A DNA stretch of 33,042 bases from JAGQUL01 sp038212015 (GTDB lineage Bacteria > Actinomycetota > Thermoleophilia > Gaiellales > SKUG01): NCBI GenBank assembly GCA_038212015.1, contig JBBQUY010000036.1:1-33042 (forward strand), written 5' to 3'. The notes under the pieces were generated by a model. The model worked only from the letters and a program-made list of their open reading frames with translations. It searched no databases and was not told where the DNA came from. Below, one piece after another: positions 1 through 6,037 of the stretch; position 1 is the first letter of the stretch, and each line of letters starts with the position of its first letter. Position numbers and translations under genes: made by a program.

Positions 1-45
1 GAAAATCGTGTCGCGGAGCACCGACCCCTCGAGCCGTTCCCGCGA

Positions 46-96
46 CTCGCGCGTCGTTCCTGACGACAGTGTTGCGAGACACGCCTTTCGTCAGGA
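46..96. repeat. Family A palindromic repeat, copy 1
   Basis: This is the first of two identical 51-bp direct repeats with a 71-bp period. Inside it, 58-96 is a nested hairpin: outer arms TCCTGACGA (58-66) and TCGTCAGGA (88-96) are perfect 9-bp inverted repeats, and an inner GTGT/ACAC stem closes a TGCGAG loop. It resembles bacterial REP elements in size and position at a gene end. Being identical over 51 bp without coding, it is probably a genome-wide repeat; that is inference from one locus. Confidence 0.8.
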
Positions 97-116
97 TCGA
101 CGCCAAGCCGGCCACC

Positions 117-167
117 CTCGCGCGTCGTTCCTGACGACAGTGTTGCGAGACACGCCTTTCGTCAGGA
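117..167. repeat. Family A palindromic repeat, copy 2
   Basis: This copy is identical to 46-96 over 51 bp. Its hairpin is 129-167 (arms 129-137 and 159-167). The right arm contains the TGA stop codon (162-164, - strand) of the DUF1295 gene, so the palindrome overlaps the 3' end of that gene. It could act as a transcript-end stem-loop for that gene, but no T-tract follows, so a Rho-independent terminator role is doubtful. Confidence 0.8.
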
Positions 168-1022
168 GGGACGCGGCGATCGCGGCGGGCGCGGCGGGCG
201 CGGCCAGAATGCGCTCGTGCGGTCGACGTAGGCGTCCCACTCGGCGTTGCCGGCGCGGCCGCGCTCGGCGAGCGGAACGCCGGAGCCGTAACGCAGGAAC
301 CACCACATCACGATCGGCCCGATGATCGCAGGGATCACGAGCCACTCCGCCGACGTGTCGAGTGCGCCCGCCACGCCGAACAGGCCGAACCCGATCCACG
401 TGATCGCGTCGCCGGCGTAGTTGGGATGGCGGCTCCACGCCCAGACGCCGCGTGTCAGATACCGAGGCGACTCCTCACCCGCGGCGCGGCGCGCCAGGAA
501 TCGCGACAGCTGCCAGTCGGCGGTGGCCTCGAGCAAGATCCCACCGAGCACCAGCACGATCGCGAGGTAATCGAGCGCACCGAGCGTCGACGCTCCCTCG
601 TGGACCGCTGCCGCAATGAGCAGCGGCTGCACCACGACCAGCGCGATCGCTGCCTGCAGCACGAACACCTGCAGCACGGATCGCACCACCCATCCTCTCC
701 CCCAGCGTTCGCGCCACTGCGCGTAGCGACGATCCTCGTCCTCGTGGCTGAGCCAGCGACGACCGATGTGCAACGCCAGGCGCGTCGCCCATCCCACTGC
801 CAGCACGAGGACCACCGCGGCACGTTCGGTCGTGGAGAATCCGCCTGCCACGACCACCCCGCCGACGAGCAGCGCAATCGTCGGGAAGATCGGGCCCCAT
901 GCGACGTCGGCGATGTCGTTGCGACGCATCAGGATCGCGGGAACGCTCCACACGAGCGCCCACGCGAGCGCGATGCATGCGGCGCCCGCGACGACCGCGA
1001 GCCAGGTGTCGCCCGGTCCCAT
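162..1022 (-). CDS. DUF1295 family integral membrane protein
   Basis: This 286-residue protein belongs to the DUF1295 / steroid 5-alpha-reductase C-terminal-like family of membrane proteins. The sequence has about six to seven hydrophobic segments (for example residues 8-30, 45-62, 67-83 and 110-135). It carries the family hallmark near residues 205-220: TRGVWAWSRHPNYAGD, matching the usual GLW..SRHPNY.GE signature. The substrate is unknown; family members are thought to be NADPH-dependent reductases or related enzymes acting on lipid-like substrates. The start ATG is preceded by a purine-rich GGGGGAACG. The C-terminus is an odd run of Pro-Arg-Ser (PRPPRPPRSPRPS) that ends inside a palindromic repeat, suggesting the repeat replaced or extended the original 3' end. 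The gene is on the same strand as the next small membrane protein, 29 bp away, so they may be co-transcribed. Confidence 0.85.
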   Translation of the reverse strand: MGPGDTWLAVVAGAACIALAWALVWSVPAILMRRNDIADVAWGPIFPTIALLVGGVVVAGGFSTTERAAVVLVLAVGWATRLALHIGRRWLSHEDEDRRYAQWRERWGRGWVVRSVLQVFVLQAAIALVVVQPLLIAAAVHEGASTLGALDYLAIVLVLGGILLEATADWQLSRFLARRAAGEESPRYLTRGVWAWSRHPNYAGDAITWIGFGLFGVAGALDTSAEWLVIPAIIGPIVMWWFLRYGSGVPLAERGRAGNAEWDAYVDRTSAFWPRPPRPPRSPRPS

Positions 1023-1051
1023 GCGTGCGTCGTTCCCCCGACCGCTCCGAC

Positions 1052-1195
1052 TCAGCCCTCCTCAGCTGCGCGGAACACGAGGAAGAACACGAGGATCGCG
1101 AGAATCAGGCCGACGATGCCACCGACAGCCGTGCCGACGAATCGTGCCAGCAGGAACGCGATGATCAGGACCAGAACGAACCACAGGAATCGCAT
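1052..1195 (-). CDS. 47-residue small membrane protein
   Basis: This is a tiny hydrophobic protein starting MRFLWFVLVLIIAFLLARF and ending FRAAEEG. It has two closely spaced membrane stretches (residues about 3-17 and 20-41) separated by a GTAVGGIVG turn, giving a hairpin or single long helix in the membrane. The ATG at 1195 is chosen because GGGAG stands six bases upstream (AGGGAGACTCA-ATG). A longer reading frame runs further upstream but lacks a ribosome site and would overlap the divergent gene's leader. It resembles small membrane proteins common in actinobacteria. No function can be assigned. It probably shares a transcript with the DUF1295 gene downstream. Confidence 0.6.
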   Translation of the reverse strand: MRFLWFVLVLIIAFLLARFVGTAVGGIVGLILAILVFFLVFRAAEEG

Positions 1196-1275
1196 TGAGT
1201 CTCCCTGGACGGGACGACCGAGCGCGTCCGTGGCGGCAGGGTAGCAAACCGGCTCCGTGCGGTAGGAGCGCTTCG

Positions 1276-3480
1276 ATGCAATCCTCACGCGCGGTTCGTT
1301 TCCTGTTCGCCGTCACGACCTTCGTCGCGGCGGCTCTCGTCTTCCTAGTCCAGCCGATGGTCGCCAAGCAGCTGCTGCCGGTGTTCGGCGGCACCCCGGG
1401 CGTGTGGAATGCGTCCGTCACGTTCTTCCAGGTGGCGCTGCTCGTCGGGTATGCAATCGCGCACGTGTCCCTGCTCGTGTTCGGCGTGCGCCGTCAGCCA
1501 CTCATCCAGATCGGCCTCGCGGCCGTCGCGCTCGCGTTCCTGCCGTTCGCCGTGGGTACCAACGCGACCCCACCAGCCTCCTTCCCCCACGCCGTGTGGA
1601 TCGCCGTGCTGCTGGCCGTGAGCGTGGGCGTGCCGTACCTCGCGGTGACGACCGCCAGCCCGGTCCTGCAGCGCTGGTACGCGGCGATCGGGCAGGACGA
1701 TTCCGCCGAGCCGTGGTTCCTGTACGTGGCGAGCAACGCCGGCAGCCTCGTCGGCCTGCTCGCATTTCCGGTCCTGCTCGAACCGCGGCTCGACACGTCC
1801 GGCCAGGAGCTGGTCTGGGCGGCCGGGTTCGCCGCATACGTGGCATGCATCGTGGCGTGCTCGCTGATCGTACGTCGCCGTGCGGTGGCCGACGATCCCG
1901 ACGCGGCCGAGCATCGGCTCGCGAGAGTCGGCGTCGTGCGAGCGCTGCGCTGGATCGCGATCGCCGCCCTGCCGGTGACGCTCATGCTCGGCGTGACGAC
2001 GTACGTGACGACCGACATCGCCAGCGCACCGTTCATCTGGGTGGTACCGCTCGCGCTGTACCTGGTCAGCTTCATGGTGACGTTCGGACGACGCTGGCGC
2101 GTGTCGCCCCGCATCGCCGGGTACGCGGCCGCGGCCTCCGTGCTGCTCGTCGTGCTGCTCGAGATCGATCGCCTGGAGGTCAGCGAGTTCGCCCGCGTGG
2201 GTGCTCACCTGACCGCTGCGTTCCTGGCCGCCGTGCTCGCACACTCGGTGCTGTACCGGGACCGACCGCCGGCCCAGCAGCTGACGACGTTCTACCTGCT
2301 GATGTCGGTGGGTGGCGCGATCGGCGGGACGTTCGTGTCGCTCGTGGCCCCGACGACCTTCAACGACGTGTACGAGTATCCGCTGCTGCTCGCGCTCGTC
2401 CTGTTCCTGCGCCCTGCACCGGGCTGGTCGCCGAGCTCGGGGATGCGGCGCGGGTTGCTGCTCGTCGCCGAGCTGGCCGTGGCGGCCCTGCTCGCGATCG
2501 CGCTCGCCGGCGCCGCGATGCAGGACGAGTCGCTCGAGGTCCGCTTCGTCTCCGACGGGTGGCTGCTCGTGACGCTCGTCCTGCCATTCGTGCTGCTCGC
2601 CCGCCGCGCCGGCATCGCCCTGCTGCTCACCGTGCTGCTCGGGCTCGTCACGTTCGCCGAACCCGAGAACCCGCTCTATCGCGAGCGCAACTTCTTTGGC
2701 ACGACGCGTGTGATCGACGAGAACGGGATCCGTCACATGAAGCACGGCACGACCCTGCACGGCGGACAGCAGCTCGATCCCGCGAAGCGTCGCGAGGCGA
2801 CCACGTACTACTCCACGGAAGGCCCGTACGGCGACCTGATCGAGTACTTCCAACGTGACGAGGATTTCGACGAGGTCGGCATCGTCGGTCTCGGCAGCGG
2901 CGCCATCCTCGCGCACGCTCGAGACGGCCAGCGCTTCACCTACTACGAGATCGATCCGGTGGTGATCGAGGCCGCCAACGACGAGGACCTGTTCACGTGG
3001 ATCTCCGACTCGAACGTCGACGTGCGCATCGTCGAGGGCGACGCACGCAAGCAGCTCGAGGACGAGGAGCGAAGCTACGACCTGCTCTCGATGGATGCCT
3101 TCTCCTCCGACGCGATCCCCACGCACCTGATGACCGTCGAGGCGATGCAGCTGTATCTCGACCGGCTCAATCCCGACGGCGTGCTCGTGATGCACATCTC
3201 GAGCCGGCACCTGGACCTGCTGCCGGTGGTCGCGGCGAATGCCGAGCGGCTCGGCCTGGTCGGCCTGACGCGAGCCGATCACCCGTCGGACGAGCGAAGG
3301 CGGGATGGCGCGACGTCCTCCCAGTTCGTCGTGCTCGTCGAGGACGAGGATCGCCTCGCCGGATTCGCGGACGATCCGAACTGGCGGGCGCTGCCGGATG
3401 CGGACGTCGATCGCGCGTGGACGGACGACTTCTCGAACGTCGCGGAGACGATCAAGTGGTTGCCGGGTTGGCTGTCCTGA
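1276..3480 (+). CDS. Fused membrane transporter-like / spermidine synthase-like protein
   Basis: This 734-residue protein is of the fused MFS/spermidine synthase type. Residues 1 to about 470 form roughly 14 hydrophobic segments. They include the GGTFVSLVAPTTF...EYPL signature typical of these fusions (about residues 350-370). The C-terminal part (about 480-734) is a class I methyltransferase fold like spermidine synthase, with glycine motif VGLGSG (about 538-543), YEIDP for nucleotide binding, and DAFSSDAIPTHL (about 607-618). Whether it makes polyamines is unknown; many fused members lack proof of aminopropyl transfer. The ATG at 1276 has a good ribosome site (TAGGAG, nine bases upstream); an in-frame ATG at 1195 lies opposite the start of the neighbouring small gene and is less likely. 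It is convergent with ribH, only 16 bp away, with no terminator hairpin between. Confidence 0.85.
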   Translation: MQSSRAVRFLFAVTTFVAAALVFLVQPMVAKQLLPVFGGTPGVWNASVTFFQVALLVGYAIAHVSLLVFGVRRQPLIQIGLAAVALAFLPFAVGTNATPPASFPHAVWIAVLLAVSVGVPYLAVTTASPVLQRWYAAIGQDDSAEPWFLYVASNAGSLVGLLAFPVLLEPRLDTSGQELVWAAGFAAYVACIVACSLIVRRRAVADDPDAAEHRLARVGVVRALRWIAIAALPVTLMLGVTTYVTTDIASAPFIWVVPLALYLVSFMVTFGRRWRVSPRIAGYAAAASVLLVVLLEIDRLEVSEFARVGAHLTAAFLAAVLAHSVLYRDRPPAQQLTTFYLLMSVGGAIGGTFVSLVAPTTFNDVYEYPLLLALVLFLRPAPGWSPSSGMRRGLLLVAELAVAALLAIALAGAAMQDESLEVRFVSDGWLLVTLVLPFVLLARRAGIALLLTVLLGLVTFAEPENPLYRERNFFGTTRVIDENGIRHMKHGTTLHGGQQLDPAKRREATTYYSTEGPYGDLIEYFQRDEDFDEVGIVGLGSGAILAHARDGQRFTYYEIDPVVIEAANDEDLFTWISDSNVDVRIVEGDARKQLEDEERSYDLLSMDAFSSDAIPTHLMTVEAMQLYLDRLNPDGVLVMHISSRHLDLLPVVAANAERLGLVGLTRADHPSDERRRDGATSSQFVVLVEDEDRLAGFADDPNWRALPDADVDRAWTDDFSNVAETIKWLPGWLS

Positions 3481-3496
3481 GCCGTGACGGCGCGGG

Positions 3497-4036
3497 TCAG
3501 CTGGAGCGCGTGATGCGTACGAGCCCGGCGAGCTCGAGTGCTGCGCGGGCGGCGTCGCGACCGACGTTGTGGCCACCGGGCGCGGTCTGCGCGCGTGCCT
3601 GTGCCTGCTCGACGGTGTCGCACGTGACGAGGCCGAATCCGACCGGCAGGTCGTGGTCGAGCTGCACGCGCACGATGCCGTCGGTGGCGGCGCGGCACAC
3701 GTAGTCGAAATGGGCGGTCTCGCCGCGGATGACGCACCCGAGCGCGATCACGCCCGCCACGCCATGGCTTGCCTCGGCGAGTGCGTTGGCGGCGAGCGGC
3801 AGCTCCACCGCACCGGGCACGCTGACGGCGCGAATGTGCTCGGGGCGGGCGCCGGCTTCGATGAGCGCCTCGACCGCGCCCTGGAAGAGCGCGTCGGTGA
3901 TCGCGCCGTTGAAGCGACTCACGACGATCGCCCAGCGCGAGCCGGCAGCACCGGTCGGACCCGACTCGGCCGTCACGCCCTGGTGCGAGAACGCCCCCGG
4001 ACCGGCCGGCGCGTGATCATGCCCGTCAGTCGGCAT
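3497..4036 (-). CDS. ribH: 6,7-dimethyl-8-ribityllumazine synthase
   Basis: RibH condenses 5-amino-6-ribitylamino-uracil with 3,4-dihydroxy-2-butanone 4-phosphate to give lumazine, the penultimate riboflavin step; the family forms pentamers or 60-subunit capsids. The 179-residue protein shows the family landmarks: SRFNGAITDALF (40-51), VPGAVELP (73-80), GCVIRGETAHFDYV with catalytic His109, and PVGFGLVTCDT (131-141). Residues 1-33 are a His/Pro/Gly-rich extension (MPTDGHDHAPAGPGAF) longer than usual and probably flexible. The ATG is set one base after the ribBA stop (TGA-C-ATG), so the two are translationally coupled. It is the last gene of the ribE-ribBA-ribH unit. Confidence 0.95.
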   Translation of the reverse strand: MPTDGHDHAPAGPGAFSHQGVTAESGPTGAAGSRWAIVVSRFNGAITDALFQGAVEALIEAGARPEHIRAVSVPGAVELPLAANALAEASHGVAGVIALGCVIRGETAHFDYVCRAATDGIVRVQLDHDLPVGFGLVTCDTVEQAQARAQTAPGGHNVGRDAARAALELAGLVRITRSS

Positions 4037-4037
4037 G

Positions 4038-5288
4038 TCAGCGGGCGAGGGAGGGCTCGCGGACTTCGCCGTTGCTGAGCGCGGCGTCTTCGAGCAGGTG
4101 GCCGAGCCGGTCGCGCTTGGTGCGCAGGTAGCTGCGGTTGCTGTCGCTGGACTCGACTTCGTGCGGCACCCGCTCGGTGACCGGCACGCCGTAGAGCTCG
4201 AGCTCGGAGACCTTGCGCGGATTGTTGGTGAGCAGGCGCACGCTCTCGACGCCCAGGTCGCGCAGGATGTGCGCGGCGGCGTGGAACTCGCGCGAGTCGA
4301 CCGCGTGGCCGAGCTCGGTGTTGGCGTCGACGGTGTCATGACCGTTCTGCTGGAGCTCGTAGGCGCGCAGCTTCTCGACCAGGCCGATGCCGCGACCTTC
4401 CTGCTGCAGGTACACGAGCACGCCACGTCCGGCCGTCTCGATCAGCTCGAGTGCTCCTTCGAGCTGCTCACCGCAGTCGCAGCGCAGCGAGTGGAAGATG
4501 TCGCCGGTGGCGCAGGAGCTGTGCACACGCACGAGCACGTCGGCCCCCGTCACGTCGCCCTTGACCAATGCCACGTGCTCGGTGCCGTCGACCTGTGCGC
4601 GGTAGCCGACGACCTGGAAGTCGCCGTGGCGCGTCGGCAGCTCGGCGCTCGCGGTGCGCTCCAGGTGCAGCTCGGTGCGGCGGCGGTACTCGACGAGATC
4701 CTTGATCATGATCATCTTGAGGTCGTGCTTGGCGCAGAACTCGACGAGGTCCGGGACGCGGGCCATCGTGCCGTCGTCGTTCATGACCTCGCAGATCACC
4801 GATGCGGGCTGCAGGCCGGCGAGCTTGGCCATGTCGACCGACGCTTCGGTCTGGCCGGTGCGCTCGAGCACGCCGTTGGGCTTGGCGCGCAGCGGGAACA
4901 CGTGGCCGGGGCGATCCAGGTCGCTCGGCTTGGCGTCGGGCTTGGCGGCCACGCGGATCGTGTGCGCGCGGTCCTCGGCGCTGATGCCGGTGGTGACGCC
5001 CTCGGCGGCCTCGATCGTCACCGTGAAGGCGGTCTCGAAACCGGCCTTGTTGTTCGGCGCCTGCAGCGGCAGGTCGAGCTGGTCGATGCGATCGGGGCTG
5101 AGCGTCAGGCAGATGAGCCCGCGCGCCTCGATTGCCATGAAGGTGATCTGCTCGGCCGTGACGTGCTCGGCCGCGACGCAGACATCGCCCTCGTTCTCGC
5201 GATCCTCGTCATCGACGATGACGACCATCTTGCCGGCACGGTAGTCCTCGATGGCGGCTTCGATGGACGCGAACGGGGAGTCGGACAT
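4038..5288 (-). CDS. ribBA: Bifunctional DHBP synthase / GTP cyclohydrolase II
   Basis: RibBA starts both branches of riboflavin synthesis. The N-terminal half converts ribulose 5-phosphate to 3,4-dihydroxy-2-butanone 4-phosphate, and the C-terminal half opens GTP. In this 416-residue protein the RibB acidic motif DDEDRENEGD is at residues 26-35, followed by GVTTGISAEDRAHT and PGHVFPLRA. The RibA half starts near residue 205 and has the three zinc cysteines C259, C270 and C272, then QQEGRGIGL and the DTVDANTELG segment. One departure: the usual GHTEA motif of RibB reads GQTEA here. ATG 5288 is preceded by AAGG at nine bases. It is coupled to ribH downstream; 84 bp separate it from ribE upstream. 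Confidence 0.96.
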   Translation of the reverse strand: MSDSPFASIEAAIEDYRAGKMVVIVDDEDRENEGDVCVAAEHVTAEQITFMAIEARGLICLTLSPDRIDQLDLPLQAPNNKAGFETAFTVTIEAAEGVTTGISAEDRAHTIRVAAKPDAKPSDLDRPGHVFPLRAKPNGVLERTGQTEASVDMAKLAGLQPASVICEVMNDDGTMARVPDLVEFCAKHDLKMIMIKDLVEYRRRTELHLERTASAELPTRHGDFQVVGYRAQVDGTEHVALVKGDVTGADVLVRVHSSCATGDIFHSLRCDCGEQLEGALELIETAGRGVLVYLQQEGRGIGLVEKLRAYELQQNGHDTVDANTELGHAVDSREFHAAAHILRDLGVESVRLLTNNPRKVSELELYGVPVTERVPHEVESSDSNRSYLRTKRDRLGHLLEDAALSNGEVREPSLAR

Positions 5289-5372
5289 GGAGATGCCTTG
5301 CCTGTCTTCGGGGGACCAGTGGCCTGCGGGGAGCGAGCCTGTTCCGGACCCGGGGGCCGAGTAGCGAAGATT

Positions 5373-6002
5373 CTATCGATTCTGCGGGATCAGGCGTGCA
5401 ACGTAGCGGGCAATCACGTCCGCCTCGAGGTTCACGAGGTCGCCGACACGCATGCTGCCAAGGTTCGTGCGGGTCTGCGTCTCCGGGATGAGCTGGAGCC
5501 GAATTCCCGTCGAATCCAGCCCCATTACGGTCAGCGAGGTGCCGTTGACGGTGATCGAACCACGGTCGATGCAGTACCGGTGCACGTCCTCGGGAACGTC
5601 GATCTCGAGGTCGAGCCAGCGACCTTGGGGCTCGCGCACGGTCGATCGAACGGTGCCGACGGCGTCCACGTGCCCCTGCACCAGGTGTCCGCCGAGTGGA
5701 TCCCCGGCGCGCAGCGCGGCCTCCAGGTTGACGCTCGCGCCGGGCTCGAGCGAGGCGAGTCGCGTGTGCGCGATGGTCTCGGGCAGCACGTCGAACGAGA
5801 GGCGGCGCGTGGCGACGGGCGGCGAATCCGGGTGCGTTGGCAGGTCCTCGGGAGCGGGCTCGGAGGTGACGACGGTCAGGCAGCAGCCGTCGACCGCCAC
5901 GCTCGCTCCGAGCGCCTCGTCGATGCCCGGGGCATCCAGGACCAGCCGGTGGGGCTCGAGCTCGATGATGGTTCCGCGGGAGGCGACGATGCCGGTGAAC
6001 AT
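5373..6002 (-). CDS. ribE: Riboflavin synthase alpha chain
   Basis: Riboflavin synthase dismutates two lumazine molecules into riboflavin and its pyrimidine precursor. The 209-residue length is normal. The N-terminal MFTGIV is diagnostic, and the two lumazine-binding repeats are both visible, with VDGCCLTVV (about 38-46) in the first and VNGTSLTVM in the second; GGHLVQGHVD lies between. Its ATG is only six bases after a TAGTCT box, suggesting a leaderless transcript, and a stem-loop sits just upstream. It therefore looks like the first gene of its own unit ribE-ribBA-ribH, separated from ribD by the 6-kb insertion. No FMN riboswitch can fit in the 35 bp upstream. Confidence 0.95.
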   Translation of the reverse strand: MFTGIVASRGTIIELEPHRLVLDAPGIDEALGASVAVDGCCLTVVTSEPAPEDLPTHPDSPPVATRRLSFDVLPETIAHTRLASLEPGASVNLEAALRAGDPLGGHLVQGHVDAVGTVRSTVREPQGRWLDLEIDVPEDVHRYCIDRGSITVNGTSLTVMGLDSTGIRLQLIPETQTRTNLGSMRVGDLVNLEADVIARYVARLIPQNR

Positions 6003-6008
6003 GGCGAC

Positions 6009-6014
6009 AGACTA
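6009..6014 (-). promoter_or_regulatory. Candidate -10 box of a leaderless ribE promoter
   Basis: On the - strand, TAGTCT is followed by six bases (GTCGCC) and the ribE ATG. A TANNNT box six to seven bases before a start codon is the usual geometry of actinobacterial leaderless genes. No convincing -35 element is seen at 17-18 bp. Confidence 0.45.
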
Positions 6015-6016
6015 GA

Positions 6017-6035
6017 GCCTCGAGCCGGGCGAGGC
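6017..6035 (-). terminator. Stem-loop between repeat-protein gene and ribE
   Basis: On the - strand, GCCTCG (6-bp arm), a seven-base loop and CGAGGC form a hairpin three bases after the stop codon of the repeat-protein gene. The following bases TCTAGTCTGT are only weakly T-rich, so it may be a weak terminator insulating the island from ribE. Confidence 0.4.
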
Positions 6036-6037
6036 CG

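Noticed and set aside
5289..5372. FMN riboswitch before ribBA, or before ribE or ribD
   Set aside because: The gaps are too short (84, 35 and 0 bp) and none of the conserved riboswitch segments is visible.
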